Assembly: GCA_039989855.1 (NCBI GenBank)
Contig: JBDXGZ010000019.1
Coordinates: 1-43,125, forward strand
Direction: 5' to 3'
Origin: CALFVT01 sp039989855
GTDB lineage: Bacteria > Pseudomonadota > Alphaproteobacteria > Caulobacterales > Maricaulaceae
Length of the DNA: 43,125 nt
Below, piece after piece: positions 1 to 8,277 of this stretch. The translations under genes and the position numbers were made by a program. The first letter of the stretch is position 1. Every line of letters starts with the position of its first letter. A model generated the notes under the pieces. It did no database searches and was not told the origin of the DNA. It saw only the letters and a program-made list of their open reading frames with translations.

Positions 1-1031
1 TAGCAATTGTGTGTGATGATAAAAAAATGACGCAGCAATCTTATGATAATTACCATGGTCCTGAAGTTGAAGGTGTATATTTAGCGCGTGATGTCGTCAA
101 TGAGCCTCCTAATGTGATTTACCCGACTGCTTATGCCAAGCGTATAAAGCAAATGGAAAAGCTTGGCGTTAAAGTTGAAATTCTTGGCGAAAAACAAATG
201 ACGAAGCTAGGTATGAATACATTACTTGGTGTCGGTAAAGGATCAGTGCGAGAAAGCCAACTTGTGATTATGCGCTGGAACGGTGGTAAAAAGAACGATG
301 CCCCTGTTGCACTTGTGGGTAAGGGGGTAACATTCGATACAGGTGGCATCTCACTTAAACCAGGGTCAGGTATGTGGGATATGAAAGGTGACATGGGTGG
401 TTCTGCGGCAGTCGTTGGAACGATGCATGCCTTGGCTGCCCGTAAAGCGAAAGCTAACGTTGTTGGTGTTGTCGGTTTGGTTGAAAATATGCCCGATGGT
501 GACGCACAATTACCAGGGGATATTATTAAATCCTACTCTGGCCAGACAGTTGAAGTCCAAAATACTGACGCAGAGGGACGTTTAGTCCTAGCTGATGCGC
601 TTTGGTACACGAAAGAGGAATATAAGCCGAAAGTGATGGTCAATCTCGCGACACTCACTGGAGCGATTATTGTGGCGCTTGGCCATGAACATGCAGGCTT
701 ATTCTCAAATGATGATGACGTTGCTGCCCAGCTTACATTAGCGGGTGAAACGTCGACAGATAAAATTTGGCGGCTTCCTCTCAGTCGCGCCTATGATAGG
801 CTTTTAGATAGTCCTAATGCTGATATGAAGAATATTGGTGGACGTGAAGCTGGATCAATAACGGCAGCTCAATTCTTACAACGTTTTGTTGGAGATACAC
901 CTTGGGCGCATCTCGATATTGCCGGTACAGGAATGAAAAACAAACGCCGTGATCCCCGCGAAACAACATTTGGTACGGGTTTTGGTGTCAGGTTGCTGAA
1001 CCGTTGGATTGCTGACAATTATGAAGGTTAG
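1..1031 (+). CDS. pepA: Leucyl aminopeptidase (M17), 5'-truncated by window edge
   Basis: Cytosolic zinc/manganese aminopeptidase that removes N-terminal residues from peptides. The reading frame is already open at the first base, so the start and the N-terminal non-catalytic domain lie outside the window; about 340 residues of a usual ~480-500 are visible. The M17 catalytic core is intact. The block GKGVTFDTGGISLKP carries the metal-binding Lys and Asp, WDMKGDMGG follows, and the hallmark NTDAEGRL supplies the Asp/Glu metal ligands and the Arg. The gene is followed after 15 bp by holC on the same strand, the classical pepA-holC pairing, so co-transcription is likely. Identity is firm; only the N-terminus is unknown. 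Confidence 0.96.
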   Translation, partial: AIVCDDKKMTQQSYDNYHGPEVEGVYLARDVVNEPPNVIYPTAYAKRIKQMEKLGVKVEILGEKQMTKLGMNTLLGVGKGSVRESQLVIMRWNGGKKNDAPVALVGKGVTFDTGGISLKPGSGMWDMKGDMGGSAAVVGTMHALAARKAKANVVGVVGLVENMPDGDAQLPGDIIKSYSGQTVEVQNTDAEGRLVLADALWYTKEEYKPKVMVNLATLTGAIIVALGHEHAGLFSNDDDVAAQLTLAGETSTDKIWRLPLSRAYDRLLDSPNADMKNIGGREAGSITAAQFLQRFVGDTPWAHLDIAGTGMKNKRRDPRETTFGTGFGVRLLNRWIADNYEG

Positions 1032-1046
1032 TGAATAGATTTTAGC

Positions 1047-1490
1047 ATGGACTATTGGTTCTATCATCTTGAGCATGCCAGTCTTGAAGCTGTTTTGCCT
1101 CAATTGCTTGAGAAAACACGTACTAAAGGCTGGCAGGCTCTTGTTAAAATGTCAAAAGAGCGTCTTCCAGATATGGATAGATATCTTTGGACTTATCGTG
1201 ATGATAGTTTTCTTCCTCATGGTTTAGACGACGAACCTCTTAGTGATCGTCAGCCAATATGTTTAAGTCATTTAGCGGATGAATCAGGACGCTCTCAATG
1301 TGTTTTCTTACTCGATCAAACGGACATTGTTTTTTCTGAAGCTGCAGAGCGCTGTATCATTATCATAGAGGGGCAACGTACTGAGAGCGTTGCTTATGAG
1401 CGCGCGCGCTGGAAGGCCCTTAAAGACACTAATGCGTCGATGTCTTACTGGCAGCAAGACGATCGTGGTGACTGGAAGAAAAAAGCATAA
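1047..1490 (+). CDS. holC: DNA polymerase III chi subunit
   Basis: Chi subunit of the replicative polymerase clamp-loader complex; in the characterised family it binds psi and the C-terminal tail of SSB. The 147-residue product has the usual length and the family pattern: an N-terminal FYHLEHASLEAVLPQLLEK helix, a middle LWTYRDDSFLPHG block, and a C-terminal ARWKALKDTNASMSYWQQD stretch. It starts 15 bp after pepA, a linkage widely conserved in proteobacteria. The C-terminus is lysine rich. Identification rests on both motif pattern and synteny. Confidence 0.92.
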   Translation: MDYWFYHLEHASLEAVLPQLLEKTRTKGWQALVKMSKERLPDMDRYLWTYRDDSFLPHGLDDEPLSDRQPICLSHLADESGRSQCVFLLDQTDIVFSEAAERCIIIIEGQRTESVAYERARWKALKDTNASMSYWQQDDRGDWKKKA

Positions 1491-1537
1491 TGTGTTGATA
1501 ATTTGCCAAGTCCGCGCGAATCTGATTCACAGAGATT

Positions 1538-2035
1538 ATGAAGTTTAGTAATTTCTATATATTGAGCGCAATTGGCATGATGATGCTTACCCTTCTGACT
1601 GCGTGTGGAACGACAGGGCAGGGCAACAATCAAATCTATCAACCTCGAGAGGGGCAGGGGCAATATATACGCCCTGCATATCTTGACCCAGAGTTACCAT
1701 CTCGTATTCCGCAAGATGATCTTTGTAAGTCACGAATCTATCAACGCCTTGTCGGTCAATTTGAGGGAAGCCTCTATTTCCAAGCCATTCCGGGCCGCCA
1801 ACGTATCATTAAAGAGGCGGTTTTAGATGAGCTGGAACGCGATGATGAATATCTAACTGATTTGGACGTGCCCCCCCCCTTTGTAGAAGTTCGTGAATTT
1901 ATTTCTGGGCAACCTGTTTATTCGGCTAACATCCGCACAACTCCGGCCGTCTTGGCGTTAGAGCCTGAAGTCGCGGACCGCTTAACTGTTGAAATTAATA
2001 TAGACGGTATTGTTGAGCGTGTGAGCTGCGGTTAA
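1538..2035 (+). CDS. Lipoprotein with peptidase-inhibitor I78-like C-terminus
   Basis: Predicted lipoprotein of 165 residues. A hydrophobic signal ends in a good lipobox, LTAC, with the lipidated Cys at 23. The mature part has the marks of the I78 peptidase-inhibitor family: a Cys followed by YQRLVGQFEG, then IPGRQRIIKE, and at the very end ADRLTVEINIDGIVERVSCG, where the terminal CG normally forms a disulphide with the first Cys. Between the two halves there is an extra acidic/proline segment of about 45 residues that I do not recognise. I infer periplasmic protease inhibition or a structural role; inhibition is not shown. The gene contains a run of nine C (1871-1879) encoding three prolines. 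Confidence 0.72.
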   Translation: MKFSNFYILSAIGMMMLTLLTACGTTGQGNNQIYQPREGQGQYIRPAYLDPELPSRIPQDDLCKSRIYQRLVGQFEGSLYFQAIPGRQRIIKEAVLDELERDDEYLTDLDVPPPFVEVREFISGQPVYSANIRTTPAVLALEPEVADRLTVEINIDGIVERVSCG

Positions 2036-2170
2036 AGGTTTTGCTCTATAGTCGTGCTTTGTTATGCTATGTGTTAGCTGCACAAAAAAATATTTCATTA
2101 ACCCTACGCTTTAATCATAGGTTTTGATTTAACCTTTATAGTTGAGAAAATCAAAGGGACGCGATTATAA

Positions 2171-3517
2171 ATGAATCGTAATATAATAAAAATTAAACTT
2201 TTGAATCTTAGCCGGTTTTTCAAAAATGAGTCTGGTCACTTTGGGCTTATGGGAGCACTCTCAATGGGAGTCTTGCTTCTATTCATTGGCGCAACATTAG
2301 ATCAGACACGTATTTATGAAGCATCAGAAGAACTACAGTCTATAGTGGACGCAGCTGTTATTTCAGTCTCCCTCGACCCAGAATTATCAGAATCAGAACG
2401 TCAGGAGAAATTCAGGAGTTTCATCGAAGATAGATTTGCAGATAATGAATTACTCGTTAACCCAAACTTTGAGTTGGCAACAGACTTGTCAGCATTCGAC
2501 ATACGCGTCACGGCGGATATATCGTCTGGTGTGAATACGCTTTTTGGTTTTTTTCAATCAGACAATTCTAACGTATCTGCTGCGGCGACCACAGTAACAG
2601 ATAGTAGAACCGTTGAAATTGCATTAGTTCTCGATATTTCTACATCTATGACAGATAGTCGATTGCTAGAAATGAAAGCAGCGGCGAAAGGTTTTATTGA
2701 AGATATTTTCGCAAACGCCAGCTCTGAAAGATTATACATATCTATGGTGCCTTATGGTGGCGCTGTGCGTTTGCCTCCAGAATTAATATCCTTTCTCGAT
2801 CCACCTGAGGCTGAGGTAGAGAAATACTGGCAAGGTGGAGTCTGGAATGGCTGCTTATTGATGGAGCCAAATGATTATCAGAGTGGCATTGCAAACAACG
2901 GGGCATTCCCATACCTCCCATCATATTATACGTTTGGTGGTTCAAATGGTGAGAGAAACCCATGGTGTCCGCGTGCGGGGAATGAAGTTGTTGGCTTAAC
3001 GCAAGATAAGCAAATTTTATTCGATACAATTGATAGTTTCGCGCGCTCAGATGGGACTGTAAGTGGAATCGGAGCTGCTTGGGGTTTAACGACTCTTGAG
3101 CCAACTTGGCGAAATATTTATCCAAACACGGAATCCAACCTTCCTTTTGATTTTGCTTCTAACCGTCGGAAAATAATCATACTTATGTCAGATGGAGGGT
3201 CTTCACATCTTATATATCCTCGCGACGATGACTTTGAAGAAGCTTTACCATTTCATGTCTCGACCGCTAGTACCCGTAGATTCCGCAGTTCAGGTGAACA
3301 GAATGCAGCACAACAAAGAACGTGTGATCACATTAAATCACGTGGCGTGGATATATATACTGTTGGGTTCCAGATAAGGAATAATACTCACAGAAACAAT
3401 CTTGCTAGTTGTGCATCGGTAGGTGGTGGGGCTTTTGATGCCGATGCAGGTGATTTGGATGAAAGCTTTAACGCGATTGCAACTCAAATTGCGAATACAC
3501 GCCTTACAGGTAGTTAA
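2171..3517 (+). CDS. TadG-like pilus-assembly/vWA domain protein
   Basis: A 448-residue protein with the Tad-type N-terminus. A short basic cytoplasmic segment leads to FFKNESGHFGLMGALSMG and a single hydrophobic helix (about 25-42), then a polar helix typical of TadE/TadG pseudopilins. A von Willebrand A domain follows from about residue 148. Its MIDAS motif DISTSM (Asp155, Ser157, Ser159) is complete, and a second metal-site region is IILMSDGGSS. The protein should be anchored in the inner membrane with the vWA domain outside. No other tad/flp genes lie nearby, so it is an orphan; its role in pilus assembly or surface adhesion is inferred. It converges on the ABC-F gene with only 12 bp between the stops. 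Confidence 0.8.
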   Translation: MNRNIIKIKLLNLSRFFKNESGHFGLMGALSMGVLLLFIGATLDQTRIYEASEELQSIVDAAVISVSLDPELSESERQEKFRSFIEDRFADNELLVNPNFELATDLSAFDIRVTADISSGVNTLFGFFQSDNSNVSAAATTVTDSRTVEIALVLDISTSMTDSRLLEMKAAAKGFIEDIFANASSERLYISMVPYGGAVRLPPELISFLDPPEAEVEKYWQGGVWNGCLLMEPNDYQSGIANNGAFPYLPSYYTFGGSNGERNPWCPRAGNEVVGLTQDKQILFDTIDSFARSDGTVSGIGAAWGLTTLEPTWRNIYPNTESNLPFDFASNRRKIIILMSDGGSSHLIYPRDDDFEEALPFHVSTASTRRFRSSGEQNAAQQRTCDHIKSRGVDIYTVGFQIRNNTHRNNLASCASVGGGAFDADAGDLDESFNAIATQIANTRLTGS

Positions 3518-3529
3518 GGTGAGTAAAAG

Positions 3530-5401
3530 TTAAAATTGGAGTGTCTCTAGGGTTTGCGATAGCTCCAACCACCGTAGTTCGTCAGTTTCAACAGATTCCT
3601 CCAATCGTGCACGTTCTTGCCCCAAGGTAATAGCTTGCTCCTTATCGCGCGTGAAAAGATCAGGGGCCGATAGGGCCGTGTCAATTTGAACAAGACGTAC
3701 ACGGGTTTTGTCGATGCGGGCTTCTATTTTTTTAAGTTCTTTGCGCATGGGGGCTAGTTTTGCGCGCGATTCGGCGGCAGCGCGGCGAATATCTGCTTGT
3801 GAGGGTTTGGTGTTGGTTTTAACTTTTTTGTCGGCGCGTTCACCCTCAAGCTGGAGTTGCTTATAATCCTCAAGGCTGCCGTCAAAGCGTGCAATCGTGC
3901 CTTTATCAGCGCACCACAGCCGGTCTACTACGGATTCGAGCAAGTTACGGTCATGTGAGATTAGCAATACGGCTCCGTCGAAATCATTGAGGGCTTTCAT
4001 CAGCTCAGCACGGCTATCTATATCTAAATGGTTTGTAGGTTCATCTAGGACGAGCATATGCGGAGCATGGAACGAAATAAGAGAAAATAAGAGCCGTGCT
4101 TTTTCTCCGCCTGACAGGTCACCCGCCTTTGTTTCTGCCTTTTCATGACCGAGGCCAAAGCGAGCAAGCCGGCCGCGGCGCTCGGCTTCTGTGGCGTCAG
4201 GCATAAGCTCGACGACATGATCGTAGGCACTATGATTTATGTTTAAGGCGTCGACTTCATGTTGGGCAAAATAACCGATTTTGAGTTTCTTGTGGCGACG
4301 TATATAACCTTCTTGTGCTGAGAGAATACCAAGTATGGATTTGGCAAATGTTGACTTGCCTTGTCCGTTCTTTCCGAGAAGTCCTATGCGGTCATCGGGA
4401 TCAATACGAAGATTAAGTCGTGAAAGAACGCGTGTTTCATCGTAACCCAATGCCGTATCGTCCCACCGTAAGATAGGCGGCGATAGTCGGCGCTCTGCGG
4501 AGGGGAGATCAAACGGATCAATCGGGTCATTTATGATCGTGGCGATAGGGGCCATTTTCTCAAGTCGCTTAACTCGGGATTGGGCTTGCTTGGCCTTTGA
4601 CGCTTTAGCTTTGAAACGGGAGACAAAGGCTTCTAATCTGCGACGCTCATCTTCTTGCTTGCCGACAAGCGCCATATTTAACCGTTGCTGCTCGGCGAGG
4701 CGTGTTTCAAACACGTCATAACCGCCCGTAAATAAATTAAACTTTCCATTTTTAAGGTGAGCAATATGAGTAACGGCTTGGTTGAGAAAATCTCGGTCAT
4801 GAGAAATTATAAACGCTGTGCCGCGGTATTTACGCAAATGAGCCTCAAGCCAAACGGCTCCTTCGACATCAAGATAGTTCGTAGGTTCATCGAGGAGGAG
4901 GAGGTCTGGGTTTGAGAACAAGACACCTGCGAGGGCCACACGCATCCGCCAACCGCCAGAAAAGTCAGAGCAGGGGCGGTGCTGGTCATCATGGGTGAAG
5001 CCTAAGCCTGCTAAAATGGTTGCGGCTCGCGCTTCGGCGGAATAGGCGTCAATATCGGCTAGCCGTGTATGGATAGTTGCGATGCGGTTCGGGTCTGTTG
5101 CTGTATCGGCTTCTGCGAGGAGGGAGGCACGTTCTTTATCCGCAGCGAGCACGGTGTCTAATAGTGTTTGCGGACCAGAGGGAACTTCTTGATCAACCGT
5201 ACCAATGCGAGTACCCTTGCGGATGTTTACTGCGCCGTGGTCGCCGTCAATGTCTTGCTTAACTAGTCTGAAAAGAGTTGACTTCCCAGTACCATTTCGC
5301 CCGACTAAGCCGACTTTCATGCCCTTGTTTATGGCCAAAGTTGCCTTGTCAAACAGCATTCTGCCTTCAATATGATATGTAAGATCATTGATATGGAGCA
5401 C
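3530..5401 (-). CDS. ABC-F family ATP-binding protein (YheS-like)
   Basis: Soluble, ribosome-associated type of ABC ATPase with no membrane domain, 623 residues. Two nucleotide-binding domains are complete. The first has Walker A GRNGTGKS (34-41), signature FSGGWRMR (148-) and Walker B LLLLDEPTNYLD. The second has Walker A GKNGQGKS (343-350), signature LSGGEKAR (429-) and Walker B VLDEPTNHLD. A charged linker between them (about 235-290, rich in Lys/Arg/Glu) is the ABC-F hallmark, and the C-terminus (about 530-623) looks like a coiled coil. Overall order and length match E. coli YheS. ABC-F proteins act on translating ribosomes; the particular function here is not determined. The start ATG lies at 5401 and the gene is divergent from ndk. 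Confidence 0.9.
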   Translation of the reverse strand: MLHINDLTYHIEGRMLFDKATLAINKGMKVGLVGRNGTGKSTLFRLVKQDIDGDHGAVNIRKGTRIGTVDQEVPSGPQTLLDTVLAADKERASLLAEADTATDPNRIATIHTRLADIDAYSAEARAATILAGLGFTHDDQHRPCSDFSGGWRMRVALAGVLFSNPDLLLLDEPTNYLDVEGAVWLEAHLRKYRGTAFIISHDRDFLNQAVTHIAHLKNGKFNLFTGGYDVFETRLAEQQRLNMALVGKQEDERRRLEAFVSRFKAKASKAKQAQSRVKRLEKMAPIATIINDPIDPFDLPSAERRLSPPILRWDDTALGYDETRVLSRLNLRIDPDDRIGLLGKNGQGKSTFAKSILGILSAQEGYIRRHKKLKIGYFAQHEVDALNINHSAYDHVVELMPDATEAERRGRLARFGLGHEKAETKAGDLSGGEKARLLFSLISFHAPHMLVLDEPTNHLDIDSRAELMKALNDFDGAVLLISHDRNLLESVVDRLWCADKGTIARFDGSLEDYKQLQLEGERADKKVKTNTKPSQADIRRAAAESRAKLAPMRKELKKIEARIDKTRVRLVQIDTALSAPDLFTRDKEQAITLGQERARLEESVETDELRWLELSQTLETLQF

Positions 5402-5459
5402 GAGCTGGGGAAGCTTTCATTTATAATTTGTCAAAAGACTGGTTAAAACGGGTTCACAG

Positions 5460-5496
5460 ATATGAATCTCTTCGCTATAGAGCGCGCGATTCATAT
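5460..5496. repeat. 9-bp perfect inverted repeat upstream of ndk
   Basis: ATATGAATC (5460-5468) and its exact reverse complement GATTCATAT (5488-5496) enclose 19 nt in the divergent region between the ABC-F gene and ndk. It could be an operator or a 5'-leader hairpin; there is no direct evidence for either. Confidence 0.4.
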
Positions 5497-5533
5497 TGAC
5501 TATCCCTTAATCAAAAGGTGGCGTCAAATCTAC

Positions 5534-5539
5534 AGGAGG
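5534..5539 (+). promoter_or_regulatory. Strong ribosome binding site fixing the ndk start
   Basis: AGGAGG lies 8 nt before the ATG at 5548. It decides in favour of this ATG over an in-frame GTG at 5518. Confidence 0.85.
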
Positions 5540-5547
5540 TTTCCATC

Positions 5548-5970
5548 ATGGCTTTGGAACGTACATTTTCAATCATTAAACCCGACGCTACGAAGCGTAA
5601 TATTACAGGCGCTGTAAATGCTAAAATCGAAGGCGCTGGTCTTCGTATTGTTGCTCAGAAGCGCGTTCAGCTTTCTCAAGCGCAAGCTGAAGGGTTCTAC
5701 GGCGTCCACAAAGAGCGTCCGTTTTTTCCTGATCTTGTTCAGTTCATGATCTCTGGCCCTGTTGTGGTTCAAGTTCTTGAGGGCGAAAATGCTATTAAAG
5801 CTTACCGGACTGTTATGGGGGCAACGAACCCAGCAGAAGCCGATGAAGGAACAATCCGCGCAACGTTTGCTGAAAGTATTGATGCGAACACAGTTCATGG
5901 TTCAGATGCGCCTGAAACAGCGATTGAAGAAATCGCATTCTTCTTCTCTGAAGGTGAGATTGTAGGTTAA
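5548..5970 (+). CDS. ndk: Nucleoside diphosphate kinase
   Basis: Transfers the gamma-phosphate of ATP to nucleoside diphosphates through a phosphohistidine, keeping NTP/dNTP pools balanced in the cytosol. The 140-residue product has the standard family length. ERTFSIIKPDA at the N-terminus carries the nucleotide-binding Lys, and the active-site motif NTVHGSD contains the phosphorylated His. The start ATG at 5548 is chosen because of the AGGAGG 8 nt upstream; the open frame reaches back to a GTG at 5518 but that extension is not part of the family. A single-gene unit, closed by a strong terminator at 5992. Confidence 0.98.
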   Translation: MALERTFSIIKPDATKRNITGAVNAKIEGAGLRIVAQKRVQLSQAQAEGFYGVHKERPFFPDLVQFMISGPVVVQVLEGENAIKAYRTVMGATNPAEADEGTIRATFAESIDANTVHGSDAPETAIEEIAFFFSEGEIVG

Positions 5971-5991
5971 TCACCAGTTATAATATACAAT

Positions 5992-6021
5992 AAAAAGGCC
6001 GCCTTTTGAGCGGCCTTTTTT
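5992..6021 (+). terminator. Rho-independent terminator after ndk
   Basis: A perfect 11-bp stem, AAAAAGGCCGC (5992-6002) with GCGGCCTTTTT (6010-6020), and a 7-nt loop, ending in a T run. The A-rich left arm makes it able to work in both directions, so it may also stop the convergent vWA gene ending at 6039. Confidence 0.93.
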
Positions 6022-6038
6022 ATGTGTTTTGCATAAGT

Positions 6039-7577
6039 TTACTCTGAAAGGCGAACAAGTTCTGAAGATAGCTGTGCTTGAATTTGCTTAAAAGCAATTG
6101 TTAAATCATTGGCATCATTCGCGAGAAGAAATGTACTGTCATCCGTCGCGCAGGCATCAAGTAGAGCGAACGCACGCTCAAGACTTTCATCCTCAATATC
6201 ACTTATTTGTCGATAACTTCTATAGGGGTTGTAAAGATCTGCCCATGTATTTGTATCAAATGTACCCGATTCAAGAGCAAAACCAATCGTGAATATTGTT
6301 ACACCTTGATCTTTTAGGGTCTTACAGTCGGCGATAGTTGCGGCATCACCAGGGCTCACGTAGCGACCTTCTTCCCAGTTTCCCGATAATCCCGCTTCAT
6401 TAGGGTTTTTTGCACCAGTTCCAACACCGTGAATGTCAACGTCCCATTCTTCATAACCTGCTGATGTGGATGTGCGGCATCTCCCACTTCTCCAGTACCT
6501 CGTACAGACAGCTTCACGGTAAATTCTAAAAAGTCCCGTTGAATCAACATTTGGCACAGCGATCCACGACGTTAAATTTGAACTGTCGGTATTCTGCCCA
6601 TCGGACATGAAAACAAGATATTTTGTTGGATCTAAACTTCCGTTTTCAGTAAGATGCTTTTGGTCTTCATCTGCAAAGTCTTGTACGGCTTTTGTGAAAG
6701 CAACAGAAGAGTTGGTGCCGTTTATTGGGGACATATTGTCGATATCTTGAACTTGATCTAAGGCCCCCCATTTCATTGCGCTTTCACGAACAATATTGTT
6801 ATTATATGTAACTATGCCTGTTCGTAAAAACCGTACAGATGCCTTACTATCATTGATCAACTTTGTAAGCTGCGTGTTGAATGTTGTCATATTGAGTTTT
6901 AATGCGTCAACCCGAGGAGTCGTGTTCTCTTGACTAAAGTAGTCCGTGACAAATTTTGCGGATTCGCTGTTTAACCATCCCCATGTGAGGTAATTTAGCA
7001 AAGTCTGCTCATAGGACGATAGGTGTGAATAATCGTCAATATCAATGGTTAAGGGTTTATCATCGAATAACATTGAACCAGAATTATCAAGTACAAATAA
7101 TATGCTGGCTGCATTCAAAATATCAGGCTCTGTGTATTTCACAGTCGTACTAATATTTGACTTAATCGTTTTTTTTCCGATAATTTGAAGCATTATGGGT
7201 TCAATCGTTCCTTCAGTCCTAACCGTGACCTCACGATCGATCCCGTCATACTCAACAGTTAAAAAGATATTCTCTCCACTATCGAGAGGATAGCCAAGAT
7301 CACGTGCAGAATATGTTTGTCCTGCAATGAAAACGCCAGGACCTGCCTCAGTGGGAATTTCGCCACTAGAACTAACGTGTAATGCAGCCGCTAAACCTAT
7401 GGAATCTGCGATGGATTGTACCTTATCTGAATGTGTGTAGAGGCGTTGTCCATCTACAGACAAGCCAACCCCACTGATAAGGCCAAGCGTCGTTATAGCC
7501 GCCATAGCCCCAAAATTACCTTTTGTGTCGTTTATAAAACGATACACAGAATTTTTTATATTTAAAAACCTATTCAT
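6039..7577 (-). CDS. Second TadG-like vWA domain protein
   Basis: About 512 residues with the same architecture as the product of 2171-3517 but clearly diverged. The N-terminus NDTKGNFGAMAAITTLG leads into a hydrophobic helix (about 22-40). A polar pseudopilin-like stem follows, then a vWA domain starting about residue 158 with MIDAS DNSGS (Asp164, Ser166, Ser168) and YLVFMSDGQNTD. Inside the vWA domain is an Arg/Cys-rich segment (CTRYWRSGRCRTST) that may form a disulphide loop. The ATG at 7577 is preceded by AGGTGGGA; the frame stays open a further 15 codons upstream. Predicted inner-membrane anchored with an exported vWA domain. No tad machinery is linked. Confidence 0.8.
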   Translation of the reverse strand: MNRFLNIKNSVYRFINDTKGNFGAMAAITTLGLISGVGLSVDGQRLYTHSDKVQSIADSIGLAAALHVSSSGEIPTEAGPGVFIAGQTYSARDLGYPLDSGENIFLTVEYDGIDREVTVRTEGTIEPIMLQIIGKKTIKSNISTTVKYTEPDILNAASILFVLDNSGSMLFDDKPLTIDIDDYSHLSSYEQTLLNYLTWGWLNSESAKFVTDYFSQENTTPRVDALKLNMTTFNTQLTKLINDSKASVRFLRTGIVTYNNNIVRESAMKWGALDQVQDIDNMSPINGTNSSVAFTKAVQDFADEDQKHLTENGSLDPTKYLVFMSDGQNTDSSNLTSWIAVPNVDSTGLFRIYREAVCTRYWRSGRCRTSTSAGYEEWDVDIHGVGTGAKNPNEAGLSGNWEEGRYVSPGDAATIADCKTLKDQGVTIFTIGFALESGTFDTNTWADLYNPYRSYRQISDIEDESLERAFALLDACATDDSTFLLANDANDLTIAFKQIQAQLSSELVRLSE

Positions 7578-7686
7578 AACCATCCCACCTGTTATTTTGT
7601 ATGTGGGGTTATATGGTATCATTATAAAATTTGAATTTAGAGATGTGGTTAATACCCATATTATTTACAGGGTTAATTTTTACCTA

Positions 7687-8277
7687 CTAAATAGTTTCGC
7701 ATACATGTCTTAAGCTTTTCACATAAAGCTCATGTTCAATGGGAATAAGACGCGTTGCGAGAGTTTCCGCAGTGTCACCATCGTGGATATCAATTGATGC
7801 TTGTTTGATAACAGCGCCGCCGTCCAACTCTTCGTTCACATAATGGACCGTGCACCCATGCGTTTTATCACCTGCGTCGAGGGCTCGCTTATGTGTATGT
7901 AACCCTTTATATTTAGGGAGAAGGGATGGATGTATGTTCATGAGGCGGCCAGGCCAGAGCCGCGTAAAAAACGGGGTTAGGACGCGCATAAAACCGGCGC
8001 AGCAAACAAGTTCAATATCCGCATCTATAAGGGCTTCATGGAGATCGTTCTCAAAGCTTTCGCGGCTTTGATAGTCTTTATGGTCTAACGCTACGGCCTC
8101 AATGCCCATTTCACGCGCTTTATCCAATCCAGCGGCATTCGGACGGTTTGAGATGACAATTGCAATTTCAGCAGGGTAGTCAGGGTCTAAAGCTGCATTC
8201 GCGAGAGCGACCATATTTGAACCGCGTCCTGAAATCAGAATAGCGACGCGTCGTTTTATAGGTTTGATTACGCTCAT
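7687..8277 (-). CDS. purN: Phosphoribosylglycinamide formyltransferase
   Basis: Third step of de novo purine synthesis: transfers a formyl group from 10-formyl-THF to GAR. The 196-residue product has the family length. RVAILISGRGSNM forms the phosphate-binding N-terminus, the signature NIHPSLLPKYKG carries the catalytic Asn and His, and the conserved Asp is in the VNEELDGG region. Its ATG overlaps the purM stop as ATGA, so purM-purN is translationally coupled. Confidence 0.97.
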   Translation of the reverse strand: MSVIKPIKRRVAILISGRGSNMVALANAALDPDYPAEIAIVISNRPNAAGLDKAREMGIEAVALDHKDYQSRESFENDLHEALIDADIELVCCAGFMRVLTPFFTRLWPGRLMNIHPSLLPKYKGLHTHKRALDAGDKTHGCTVHYVNEELDGGAVIKQASIDIHDGDTAETLATRLIPIEHELYVKSLRHVCETI

